From: Torulaspora globosa
Taxonomy: Eukaryota > Ascomycota > Saccharomycetes > Saccharomycetales > Saccharomycetaceae
Assembly: GCF_014133895.1 (NCBI RefSeq)
Contig: NC_050734.1
Coordinates: 62,001-126,000, forward strand
DNA length: 64,000 bases
Direction: 5' to 3'
Below are positions 19,102-28,431 of the stretch, piece after piece. The translations under genes and the position numbers were made by a program. Below the pieces are notes generated by a model. That model saw only the letters and a program-made list of their open reading frames with translations. It did no database searches and was not told the DNA's origin. The first letter of the stretch is position 1, and every line of letters begins with the position of its first letter.

Positions 19102-19176
19102 CTCTTGAGCCATTTACCGCCTGCTCAGGGCTCTCGAATGGTTCACTTTCTCGTTTCAAACTAAACCGCTCGTTCT

Positions 19177-19183
19177 GGGTGCA
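19177..19183 (-). promoter_or_regulatory. Second Aft1/Aft2-type site in the FET4-INM1 region
   Basis: GGGTGCA is the reverse complement of TGCACCC. It lies about 550 bp upstream of FET4 and 430 bp upstream of INM1, so it may act on FET4 as a distal site or on neither gene. Confidence 0.45.
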
Positions 19184-19612
19184 CAGTAATATTCTTTGTA
19201 AAGCTGTCTGAAGCAGCTTGAACGACCGTACAATACGGGGTTCACTGAATATGCGGTCGAATGGTCTTCTGGTGTATCGCTGATGTGGGAGGAGCCCGCA
19301 ACACCCTGCGTCAGGCCTTGTTCGTTCTTTGTGGCAAACGGCTGCCAGGAAGGCGTCTAGCTAATGTGGATCTGCGATCGATGGCGCATCAAGCGGCCAG
19401 CTCCAATGACGGAGGGACAGATCATGGAGCTGAACGTCCGCTGGAATTGGCATTGAGTGCTTTAGCCTGTAGCCGCTATATAACGCTCCCAGGTCAATTA
19501 AGCTGAGATTAATAGTGTCACAAGCCACGAAGGAGACCGCCCCTTGGAGGGCATATAAGAGTCCAGCACATTGTAGCCATCGAGACCAGCAGTGCCGGAT
19601 GAACCGGGAACC

Positions 19613-20491
19613 ATGACGCTATCGAGAGAGGAGCTAAAGGAGATTGAGAATACGCTGGTTGAACTGGCGACGACGCAGGTTGGCCCATTGATCAAGGGAC
19701 AGGCAGGCACTAAGTTCGACTCCTACGAGGACAAGGCCAATAATGTAGATCTAGTTACTGTAGTCGACAAGAAGGTCGAAAACATCATCTATGAGGCGCT
19801 GAGCAAGAAATACCCCGATTTCGACTTTATTGGCGAGGAGAGCTACGTCGTCGGGGAGACCAAGATCGGCGAAAAGCCTACGTTTATCGTAGACCCCATT
19901 GACGGGACTACGAATTTTATCCACGGATACCCTTATAGCTGCACTTCGCTCGGACTCGCTGAAGGCGGCAGAGCTGTGGTCGGCGTTGTGTACAATCCGC
20001 ATTTGAACCAGTTATTCCACGCTTCTAAGGGCAACGGTGCGTATCTGAACGGCGAGCCCGTCACCGTTGCTCCCAGAGCACTCACGCTACAGAAATCTGT
20101 TGTCGCCTTTGAGGGTGGTTCCGAGAGATCCGAAGGACCAGAAGGTAACTTCGATTGCAAGATGGCGACGTTGAAGAACTTGCTCAGCGACAAAGGTGGA
20201 TACATTCATGGGTTCCGAAGCGTCGGGAGCGCTGCTATGAACCTGTGCTACGTGGCCAATGGGATGCTAGACGCATATTGGGAAGCGGGGCCCTGGGCCT
20301 GGGACGTATGTGCCGGATGGTGCATCTTGAATGAGACTGGCGGAGTAATGGTTGATGCTAATCCGAACCGGTGGGACATACCCTTAGATAACAGATCGTA
20401 CTTCGCGGTTAGAGGCGGCAGCAGCGTCCAAGAACAAAAGTGGTTCATAGAGGCCTTTTGGTCACATGTGGAAGGTACAATGAAGTTTTGA
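19613..20491 (+). CDS. INM1: Inositol monophosphatase Inm1
   Basis: The 292-residue protein matches Inm1 (YHR046C, 295 residues). Metal-binding motif DPIDGTTNF starts at D94, with an upstream GEES block, and the C-terminal motif W-A-W-D has its aspartate at 231. The enzyme hydrolyses inositol phosphates to free inositol with Mg2+; the family is inhibited by lithium. I start at the ATG at 19613 because the longer frame begins with GTG. A homolog, Inm2, exists in S. cerevisiae, so Inm1 versus Inm2 orthology is likely but not proven. The S. cerevisiae gene is on chromosome VIII, so this placement differs from that genome. Confidence 0.9.
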   Translation: MTLSREELKEIENTLVELATTQVGPLIKGQAGTKFDSYEDKANNVDLVTVVDKKVENIIYEALSKKYPDFDFIGEESYVVGETKIGEKPTFIVDPIDGTTNFIHGYPYSCTSLGLAEGGRAVVGVVYNPHLNQLFHASKGNGAYLNGEPVTVAPRALTLQKSVVAFEGGSERSEGPEGNFDCKMATLKNLLSDKGGYIHGFRSVGSAAMNLCYVANGMLDAYWEAGPWAWDVCAGWCILNETGGVMVDANPNRWDIPLDNRSYFAVRGGSSVQEQKWFIEAFWSHVEGTMKF

Positions 20492-20725
20492 CGTTGCGTC
20501 AAATGACCAGCGCATTGGAAGTGAGATAGAGGTTGGTTCTAGTAAGCGTTGAAGCTGCTAGGTGGTTCGACCAGCCATTGTTCATAGTTGTACATATCAC
20601 AGCATTTTACACTTTTTCAGCACTATCCCGCTCGAACTGAAAAATGCTGGATCGACGTAATGAAAAGCTCGACCAGGTATAGCAGCAGATTGTGAAGCAA
20701 GTCATATGGATAAAGGTGGTTATCT

Positions 20726-22378
20726 ATGCTGAAACAGAACCATGGTGTTGCCAAGATCCTCAGGGCGTTCAGTAGTACGCTTGCGATGGATCATGCAGCA
20801 GCAGAAGCGATGAAGATAGGCATTTCGCATGTGATGGATAATGCTGCCGGTGTCATTCCCTCGACAAGTGAGACCACTGCCGTAGGTGCAACATCCACTA
20901 TACGAGATACGCTGTCGAGGCTGGAAGATCTTCATGCAGTCTCCCGTATCTCATACAGAAGTCGCAGAAAAGAAAGCATTCCTACCAATAAGCTGCGTGC
21001 AGATTTAAGGAAGAGGCAACATGTAAGATGTTTGATTGACATAATGATTCAAGACCACTTGAATAAGCATTTTATCTCTAAGCTTTTTCATGATAACGAG
21101 ATCAGTAAATCGGAGTTCTCGATGCTCGTCAATAGACTACTGAAGGAGAGAAATCTGGAGGCAAAACTGTCGAATATTGTTCCCGATACAGTCCATACTG
21201 AGATTTTATTCAGACTGTTCGAGATTTACTGTGAGTTTGCGCTACAAAACCCTGCTGGTAAACTCACGGTATCGGAGCTGCATGATGTAAATCTGTTCAT
21301 CAAGACTTTCATAGACGAAGCACAGCTTGGAAAAGCACAACGGTGCTTGCAGTTCGTTCTTGATCGGCAAGGTTTAGAATCCACTTTACACTCGGGCGAC
21401 GTTTGGACAATCATTCACTTCCTGCAACTGAGATGCGGGGCAGTTGTGAAGTTTTGGGACACTGTTCAGGGCGACAAGAGGATGCTTGGGCAAAACAGTA
21501 CTACCTTTAAGCAACCAAAGACATTCAAGTCATGGAATAATCAAGCATTTTCAAAGGTGATTAGCGTGATATTGAAGGACAAAGCCTGGCTAAGCAGAAA
21601 CTCGACGGAGCTGAGTTCAGCGATCATCTATTCGCTGGCTAACATGGGCCAAGCAAAGCTGATTGAGCAGTTTATTGAGCTCAAATGGGGCGTACCGCAG
21701 AGCGGATCTGTCAAGCTGCACAACGCCGTAGCACCCGAGGCCGGAACGCTGATAGCGATTGTCTCATCTTTCTGTTTAAAGGCAAGCGACATGTCCAAAG
21801 GACTTGCATATCTCGACCAACTTCTCAAGCAATACCCCGAAATTAAGTTGGAGAAATTGTTTTGGAGAAGGCTACTACAGCTGAGCTTTCAGTCTTGGGA
21901 TAAACACAAGGATAAAAAAGGTCAGGTTTGCCACGCCAGTTGGGAAATTATGAAGCAATGGCACGACGAAAAGAGCATGAACATGTCTTACGATCATGGG
22001 ACCTTGGAACTTCTGTACCAGCTCTTCCAAACGACCAATAATGGAAGAGAGGCCATGGAAGTGATCAGTAGATGCTTCGGATCTCTATACGCGAGACAGG
22101 GCTACCAAAGGTCAGCCAGTGAGATGGGACTGCTACAAAAATATCAAAAACTGGCGCTTAAAACAATGGCATTGAAAGGAAACTATCACAAGCCTCTCCA
22201 GTTCATAAAGGAATGGCATGTTGATCGAGCAAACCAGCAGCTGCTGATTCAATACTTCACGCGACAGCGTCAGAGATACATCTTACGACAAAAAAGGATT
22301 GGCGCGAAACGAGATGAGCTGCAGACCCAATACGATGCAATGGAAGAGGAAGATATGCTACTGGGTAGACTTTGGTGA
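20726..22378 (+). CDS. AEP2: Mitochondrial ATP9/OLI1 translation factor Aep2
   Basis: The 550-residue protein sits directly beside GPI12 and CAT8, as Aep2 (YMR282C, 580 residues) does in S. cerevisiae. The basic N-terminus (MLKQNHGVAKILRAFSSTL) looks like a mitochondrial presequence. The rest is an all-helical protein resembling PPR-like factors, with a basic C-terminal region (ILRQKRIGAKRDELQ). Aep2 is needed for stability and translation of the mitochondrial OLI1 (ATP9) mRNA. These proteins diverge fast, so the call rests on synteny, length and character more than strong motifs. It converges with GPI12, with about 34 bp between the stops. Confidence 0.85.
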   Translation: MLKQNHGVAKILRAFSSTLAMDHAAAEAMKIGISHVMDNAAGVIPSTSETTAVGATSTIRDTLSRLEDLHAVSRISYRSRRKESIPTNKLRADLRKRQHVRCLIDIMIQDHLNKHFISKLFHDNEISKSEFSMLVNRLLKERNLEAKLSNIVPDTVHTEILFRLFEIYCEFALQNPAGKLTVSELHDVNLFIKTFIDEAQLGKAQRCLQFVLDRQGLESTLHSGDVWTIIHFLQLRCGAVVKFWDTVQGDKRMLGQNSTTFKQPKTFKSWNNQAFSKVISVILKDKAWLSRNSTELSSAIIYSLANMGQAKLIEQFIELKWGVPQSGSVKLHNAVAPEAGTLIAIVSSFCLKASDMSKGLAYLDQLLKQYPEIKLEKLFWRRLLQLSFQSWDKHKDKKGQVCHASWEIMKQWHDEKSMNMSYDHGTLELLYQLFQTTNNGREAMEVISRCFGSLYARQGYQRSASEMGLLQKYQKLALKTMALKGNYHKPLQFIKEWHVDRANQQLLIQYFTRQRQRYILRQKRIGAKRDELQTQYDAMEEEDMLLGRLW

Positions 22379-22412
22379 GTCTTGTATATATGCTATGTTT
22401 ATATTCCCTCTT

Positions 22413-23237
22413 TTATTGCACGACAACCTCCAGATCGTTGACGAAAACGAACCGCGAAAGACTCCACCAACCATACCGGTACCATACCAGCTGGGACTCG
22501 TGAGCATTTGCCATCGAGGCAAATGCCAGAAGATACTGTGGGAATGTGTTTACAAAGGACAAGCCCGAATCGGAGCGTTCCAGAAACGTTTCAAAATACA
22601 ACTTCAACACGTCGTATACAAACCCGCAATATTTCAGGACGATGTTGCCATGATGAGACTTGAGGAGCAACGCCTGCACGCCCGGTCTCTGAGCCACGAT
22701 GTGTTTCACAGCGCGATGACATGCCACATGGTTTGGATGGCCCGACACTCCATGTTCATCGAAGGTCACCAGGACGGTTCTCGGAGCACGACCATCTATA
22801 AATACTGAGTCCTCGATGCTCGAGGCCACGGAACGAACGTCCCACGTTTCGTCGAACCCATCAGGGAAATCGTGTTGAAACACTTCAAATCCGCGCCCGC
22901 TGCGACCCATCAGCAGCCTAGCCGACTTGCGCAGCTCACGTTCTCTGATCGGCCCCAGCGAATCCGCATCGCCTTTGGATAGACAGACGAAGTTGAACTG
23001 CACACTCTCCGGAAGCAGATGGTCCAATTGCAGCAGAGTAGGCGCGAAAAACATCACTTCGTCATCAGGATGAGCAATAATCAAGGTAATCGAGTCTACC
23101 TGCTCCGTGGCAACGTTCAAGTGACGACTCCATTGCAAGCTATTACGAGCTGCAATTCTGGCGGTAGAAACCACGAAGAGCAGCCATGCAAGCAAGATTA
23201 ACTTGACAATTTTAACCGAGGCAGCCGAGATATTCAT
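22413..23237 (-). CDS. GPI12: GlcNAc-phosphatidylinositol de-N-acetylase Gpi12
   Basis: The 274-residue protein has an N-terminal membrane anchor at about 10-26 and the LmbE/PIG-L metal site IAHPDDEVMFF (H56, D58, D59) with the partner motif HGVSGHPNH near 165. It matches Gpi12 (YMR281W). It removes the acetyl group from GlcNAc-PI at the cytosolic face of the ER, the second step of GPI-anchor synthesis. It is divergent from CAT8 across about 490 bp, as in S. cerevisiae. Confidence 0.95.
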   Translation of the reverse strand: MNISAASVKIVKLILLAWLLFVVSTARIAARNSLQWSRHLNVATEQVDSITLIIAHPDDEVMFFAPTLLQLDHLLPESVQFNFVCLSKGDADSLGPIRERELRKSARLLMGRSGRGFEVFQHDFPDGFDETWDVRSVASSIEDSVFIDGRAPRTVLVTFDEHGVSGHPNHVACHRAVKHIVAQRPGVQALLLKSHHGNIVLKYCGFVYDVLKLYFETFLERSDSGLSFVNTFPQYLLAFASMANAHESQLVWYRYGWWSLSRFVFVNDLEVVVQ

Positions 23238-23727
23238 TCGTCAAGACTTCAATCGTCTGCTATATGCCCTTGCAGAATCGTCTTCACGCAAGGCCCATGT
23301 ACATAGAGGAGAGCATCAATTTCCACAGTACATTTTGCAAAGACTGTCCCAAATGCACCGGAGCCAGACGGACAACTTTCATTTGTCCGCCTTCCATGGT
23401 TGGCCGGACAGGGCTTCCCCAGTCCGAACGGGATACCGGCGCCGACCTCGGCAGCGGGCTCGGACTGCAAGTTTGCGGGACCTGCAGAGCCACGGGATGC
23501 GGAAATTAAGCCGTCCAGCCGGCCAGGTGGCCCAACAACGAAACGGTCTGTTGCAAGTGGCCTGTTCATAACCAATTTCTACTTGAAAGGTCTCTGATAC
23601 CTAAACGGCATATGGCTAAACAAGGTTGTGAAACTTGTAGCAGATCATTCATCCTTCGGAAAGTTTGTGCTTGCTAGGTTCTTTTTTTCTTTTAACTTCT
23701 TTGACTCCAAGGTGACAGATCCCTCTG
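23238..23727. promoter_or_regulatory. GPI12-CAT8 divergent promoter with inverted CGGAC repeats
   Basis: This 490 bp promoter is unusually rich in G+C from about 23350 to 23550. It contains CGGACAA-N7-TTGTCCG at 23369-23389 and CGGAC-N12-GTCCG at 23405-23426, plus another CGGAC near 23463. Inverted CGG triplets are typical of Zn2Cys6 factor sites. Overlapping open frames on both strands look like composition artefacts. Confidence 0.5.
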
Positions 23728-26700
23728 ATGAAAAGCGAAAAGACTGTCAATGATGGTCCTAAGATTATACGTACGATGGGTTCGCAGGCGCTAGGTGGAC
23801 TGAATTCGCTTGCTTCTGGACGCAATAGCCAAAACTCATCAATGTCACGATCGCCTAGTGCAGGAGTAGAAGACGGGCAGAATGCGATAGCAATCCGGGG
23901 TTCGAAAAAGGCGAAAAGTCCCTCTGTTGTGTTGGAGCAGACTCCCTCGCAGCGGCTGCCACGGCTCAACACTGAACTTGCCGAGGTAGGCAGCTTCACG
24001 AGCGTGAGTTCAATGGGGAACTCGAATCTGCGAGTAGCTCAGGCTTGCGACAGGTGTCGCTCAAAGAAGACGAGATGTGATGGGAAGCGGCCACAGTGTT
24101 CGCAATGTGCTGCTGTTGGCTTTGAGTGCAAGATTAGCGATAAATTGTCAAGAAGGGCATTTCCGCGAGGTTATACGGAGACATTGGAGGAAAGGGTTCG
24201 AGAGCTGGAAGCTGAAAATAGGAGACTGGTAGCCCTGTGTGATATTAAGGAGCAGCAGATACATTTAGTTTCGCATTGCTCACCAGGTAAGGGTAAGCAG
24301 AATGGCAAGCCGCAGGAGTCGGACGAGCAGATGTTGCAGGAACTGAGAAGCGCCAACGGGGGTCAGCTCAGGCTTTCATCCACGAATCTTTTTTTATTGA
24401 ACAGAGCGCGAGATTCAAATCAAGCAACGACGGAGGAAGATCATGGCTTTGAGACCCAGAAGATACAAGATTCGCAACAAGGTAAGACGCATATGTGCGA
24501 TGGTTTGCATTGCAGCGATAAACTGCATTCGAAGCCGGTCTCTACCAGCTTAAATGATCCAACGTGTGTCTCCTTCGAGCAGGACGAAGCTCCAGGACTG
24601 CCGGCGGTTAAGGCATTGACTACGATGGCCACTAGAGAAAGAAGCACCCAATTGGCCGCGCTAGTAGCGTTGTCGGTCCTTAGATCTACGGAAGAAATAC
24701 TTTTCATGCCACAATTGCTAGCGAGGATAATGCAAATTCACGGGTTCACATCGAAACAGTGTCTTTACACTGTCTCGCTATTGTCGTCTTTGAAGAGTAA
24801 TTTACCAGAACCGCAGCTATTGAAATGGGACCAATTGGATTGTTTGAAAACCACCAATTTATGGGAAATTGATAATCTCGAGCAGTTTTTCAGCGAAACG
24901 CTCAAATTTCGTATACTCGAAGATGGTACCAAGGAGAACAAAGATGAAGAATCTTCGTTCGGATTGTCAATAGCCGAAATTGATGAGTTGGTTGAGCTCT
25001 TCTTCGAGTTCTGGTCACCTCATATTCCGATACTGGATAGACAGGAGTTTTTTTCATATTATAACAAGTTAAAGAGTGATGTCGAAACACAGCCAGGTCT
25101 CTTCCAAGATGGCTCCAACAATTTTACCAGAAGAAATAATATTATTAGTTACAAGATTTTTGCATGCATACTTTTCACGGTGTGTCAGATGGGTTTATTG
25201 ATGAAGGTAAAAAGGGATAAAATTACAGATACCAGTTCCAAATGCATCAAACTGATCTCGTATTATCACAGGGCAATATCTCTCATTTATTCGAACGCTT
25301 ACTTCAGCGTATTAACCACCTCACTGCAGTCAGTACAGTTTTTATCATTGCTGCTTTTCTATTTCCTTAATACAGGTAATGTATCAGCTGTTTATGAGCT
25401 GCGAGGTCGGGTGGTATCAATGGCCCAACAGCTACGGCTCCATCGTTGTCCCAGTGCTGTCTTGAGCGGCTCCGGATCAACCATGAATAAGATGGAGCAA
25501 GGCGATAGAAGAGTACTGTTTTGGGGTATATACTATCTGGATGTGTTTTCTGCTTTGCAACTCGGAGTTCCTCGGCTAATCAAGGATTTTGAGATTGAGT
25601 GCGCTTTACCTGTCGCTGACAATGAAAATAAAAAGGTTAATCTTGCGGGGCAAATGATTCGGTTAGAGGGCCACGTAAGTCAATTTTCTTTGGCTATGAT
25701 AAGATATGCCAAAGTGCTAGGTAATATTTTGGATACGATTTTCAAGAGGGGGATGACCGAATCGATTACAAAAAAGTCAGCATTGATACATGAAAATGCT
25801 TTGGACAATTGGAGGCGCGGCTTGCCACACGGGCTTACATTCGAGATAGACGTAAATGGCACCATTAACATGGATGAGTTTAACAGATTAAAACAGGAGA
25901 GTGGAATAGATGGACAAATGAAAAACATGATATTGATCTTATTTTATTTCCTTGCAAAATGTATGATTCATTTGCCTGTCATTGCTACTACCCGTTTATC
26001 ATCAAACGATGACAGTAATGGCGAAATGAAAGATGAGAATTCTGCTCAGCTAGATAAACGAAATGAGACTGAGAGTGAACTTGCTGTTAGGTCGTCATCG
26101 TCATATGTCCTGTTACAACAAGCCACTAACACCATGCTCGGTATTATGAATTCCCTCCAGTCAATCTATCTACCTCTTCCGATTAACGTGGCCCGCCAAA
26201 AGACAGTATATTCTCTGATAAGCGCCAGAGGATCTTTGGAATATATTAAAGGGGGGGCACTATACCTGGATAGCAAGGCGCTGCTTTTGGATGTTGTTAA
26301 AAGTATAGAAGAGGATCGCAAATTGGAAATTCCCGGAATTATATCCTGGCATAGTTTGAAGCTTTTGGATATGACTATAAATCTCTTGCTGCAACCTGCA
26401 AATATCAAAGTGGAGAAACTGGACAAATTGCTCAAGAAGAAGCTCAACTACTACAATAGGCTGATGGGCCAGCCAATGTTGAGAACTCCTTCAGGTAAGC
26501 AAGAGGTCAGCAAAAAGAGGAAGAGTGCTGGAGATGTTGAGGACTACTCTAGACCCAGCACAGCCGATATCATCAGAACAAGTAATTTGACACCAGTGAG
26601 TTCGAAAAGCGATGACAGCCCGCAAGAGAAGAGAGTCAAGCTTGAGGATGAGCCAGAAAAGCATACTGGTTTGCAGCATTCGAAGTCGTTAAATCAGACC

Positions 26701-27681
26701 ACAGCTCCAGTAGCGACCCAAACTGCGATAGCTGAAGCACTTCAGCTAGACCCCGTGCTGAGTAGTAACATTCTCAGTGACGCAGATCTAGCAGCATTTT
26801 TTGGTGGCCATTTGTCGCTGCCCAACAGCAATCTTTTTGCACCTGTCCCACAGCCAGTAAACCCGGAGAAGTCTGTACCTCCGTTCACAGGCAAGTCCGC
26901 TCACGATACTCAGCTTAAACACCAAATGCCGAACAGTGGTTCCAAGTTAGAGCTAGACGGACTCTTCAGAGTCCCAAGCAATGCCAACTTCCTGATAGAC
27001 GAGCACTTTCCATCGGGGGGCTCGCAGCTCGATTTAGCGCTTCTGGCAAGCAATCACCAGAGTTCAGGCTTCGGTTCCAATGGCAATAATCCGCTCAGAA
27101 AGCAAAACGACTTGGTCCCTTCGACAAACCACCCTGTCCCTCATATATCCAACAACAGCAACCCGTCTGCGTACCACGATGGCTTCGGCACAGCTGCTAG
27201 CGGTCACTTTGGTGCAACTGCGATTAACGGCGCTTCCGGATTCAACTTCTCCGTGGATGCGTCGCTTGGACTTGCCCCTCTACTAGACTGGTCGCCGGAG
27301 ATGCACCACAGCCCCTCCAAAACCATCAGCCACCACTCTGACAACAGTGGAATCATTTTGGACTCCACCATCCACCATGAAGAAGAGCTGGCGAATGGCA
27401 GCAGAGCTCCTACCACTGCTATGACACGAACGGGAAGCGGCCAAGGATCTGCACATGGCTCCCATTTCACTCCTGCTCAATCGCACCAAGTAGACCAACT
27501 TCCTACTGGTCTCCACGACGGCGACGACCCGGGCCAACCGATGCTGACGCTGGGTTCTCGCAGAGGTCCCAGACGCCGCCATATGGCCTTCTCGTCGGCA
27601 CAGGACAGCGGTCTGGCCGCAAACCGCACCAGTCGTGATCAAGATCTAAATAATTTGTTCTACTGGCAGAACTCTAAATAA
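23728..27681 (+). CDS. CAT8: Zn2Cys6 activator of gluconeogenic genes Cat8
   Basis: The 1317-residue protein has a Zn2Cys6 cluster at about 107-134 ([20 protein letters not shown]) followed directly by a short coiled coil ([17 protein letters not shown]), as in Cat8 (YMR280C, 1433 residues). A fungal-specific transcription factor domain spans about 430-860. The C-terminal third is low complexity (Ser, Asn, Gly, His), consistent with activation regions. Cat8 is derepressed on non-fermentable carbon, is activated by Snf1, and binds carbon-source-responsive elements of gluconeogenic and glyoxylate genes. The order AEP2-GPI12-CAT8 is conserved with S. cerevisiae. Confidence 0.95.
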   Translation: MKSEKTVNDGPKIIRTMGSQALGGLNSLASGRNSQNSSMSRSPSAGVEDGQNAIAIRGSKKAKSPSVVLEQTPSQRLPRLNTELAEVGSFTSVSSMGNSNLRVAQACDRCRSKKTRCDGKRPQCSQCAAVGFECKISDKLSRRAFPRGYTETLEERVRELEAENRRLVALCDIKEQQIHLVSHCSPGKGKQNGKPQESDEQMLQELRSANGGQLRLSSTNLFLLNRARDSNQATTEEDHGFETQKIQDSQQGKTHMCDGLHCSDKLHSKPVSTSLNDPTCVSFEQDEAPGLPAVKALTTMATRERSTQLAALVALSVLRSTEEILFMPQLLARIMQIHGFTSKQCLYTVSLLSSLKSNLPEPQLLKWDQLDCLKTTNLWEIDNLEQFFSETLKFRILEDGTKENKDEESSFGLSIAEIDELVELFFEFWSPHIPILDRQEFFSYYNKLKSDVETQPGLFQDGSNNFTRRNNIISYKIFACILFTVCQMGLLMKVKRDKITDTSSKCIKLISYYHRAISLIYSNAYFSVLTTSLQSVQFLSLLLFYFLNTGNVSAVYELRGRVVSMAQQLRLHRCPSAVLSGSGSTMNKMEQGDRRVLFWGIYYLDVFSALQLGVPRLIKDFEIECALPVADNENKKVNLAGQMIRLEGHVSQFSLAMIRYAKVLGNILDTIFKRGMTESITKKSALIHENALDNWRRGLPHGLTFEIDVNGTINMDEFNRLKQESGIDGQMKNMILILFYFLAKCMIHLPVIATTRLSSNDDSNGEMKDENSAQLDKRNETESELAVRSSSSYVLLQQATNTMLGIMNSLQSIYLPLPINVARQKTVYSLISARGSLEYIKGGALYLDSKALLLDVVKSIEEDRKLEIPGIISWHSLKLLDMTINLLLQPANIKVEKLDKLLKKKLNYYNRLMGQPMLRTPSGKQEVSKKRKSAGDVEDYSRPSTADIIRTSNLTPVSSKSDDSPQEKRVKLEDEPEKHTGLQHSKSLNQTTAPVATQTAIAEALQLDPVLSSNILSDADLAAFFGGHLSLPNSNLFAPVPQPVNPEKSVPPFTGKSAHDTQLKHQMPNSGSKLELDGLFRVPSNANFLIDEHFPSGGSQLDLALLASNHQSSGFGSNGNNPLRKQNDLVPSTNHPVPHISNNSNPSAYHDGFGTAASGHFGATAINGASGFNFSVDASLGLAPLLDWSPEMHHSPSKTISHHSDNSGIILDSTIHHEEELANGSRAPTTAMTRTGSGQGSAHGSHFTPAQSHQVDQLPTGLHDGDDPGQPMLTLGSRRGPRRRHMAFSSAQDSGLAANRTSRDQDLNNLFYWQNSK

Positions 27682-28431
27682 TCGACTCTTTTCATCGTTC
27701 ACGTTCTACTCTTTTCCCTTCAGATCTTAACTACCTTGTAGCTCGAGGCGCACAAAACAAGCTTATTCAAGACACTAAATCAAACAAACAAGTAATCAGA
27801 AAACAAGATCCAGATCAATAAAACATCTCGCAACCTATAGCCGGTCACATTCAGAACGTCTGTCATCAGCTTTCAGCGTATTCGGTTACTGGTAGAATAA
27901 AAGAAGATCGTTCTTTCGAAGGTTGTTGTCAAGGGCGGCTATCGCGGCAAGGGGGGCTACGAGATCACAATCCCAAAGCGACCAAACATTGATTTTGCTA
28001 GTCTCTAGAGGCATAAGGGGTCATCTCAGAGGGCGATTCGACTCGAAAACTCTCAGCTTTGGGACTACAGTTCATCAAACATCCGATATTCTAGTGGTAG
28101 ATCGCTGGTTTCAAGTCACGTTTGCTAGGAGATCAGCAGCTAAACATTCACACGTCCGTGGTAACCCAACTTCACCCTCACTCCCACCTAGCTCGGTTGG
28201 AGCCGTTCGTTCTCAAAGGAGTAAAAAATCTTAATAAGTCCAAACAAAAAAATCAAAGGAAGTTCGTGTGACGAATTCGTGTCAGTCGGTGAGAGCATTC
28301 TAAAAAAAGGACCGTATTAAACTGATCTTCAGCGAGGTAAGAAAGAGTACTAAGAAAGCTTTAGCAGCAGAATTGGGCTTGGATCGGATCGAAGAAGCAG
28401 CATCAGGGTTCTCGAAACTGCGTCTTCTTCA
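27682..28431. other. CAT8-NAB6 intergenic region
   Basis: This 750 bp is upstream of NAB6, in the same orientation as CAT8. It contains purine-rich and A-rich stretches and short open frames without recognisable homology (for example 27923-28234). It probably holds the CAT8 3' end, the NAB6 promoter and a long NAB6 leader. No RNA gene was recognised. Confidence 0.5.

Larger units (their letters stand above)
18629..19612. promoter_or_regulatory. FET4-INM1 divergent promoter region
   Basis: This roughly 980 bp region separates the divergent FET4 and INM1 starts. It contains two Aft-type sites (annotated separately), TATATAA at 19477-19483 and a second TATA-like stretch near 19552, both suiting INM1, and a strong palindrome at 19081-19101. 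Short open frames here (for example 18724-18948) show no recognisable protein. Confidence 0.6.

Noticed and set aside
18629..19612. Centromere in the longest divergent gap
   Set aside because: I could not find a CDEI, an A/T-rich spacer of suitable length and a CDEIII motif in order.
23203..23597. Overlapping open frames on both strands in the GPI12-CAT8 promoter
   Set aside because: Short, on both strands and in a G+C-rich patch; none resembles a known protein and several lack ATG starts.
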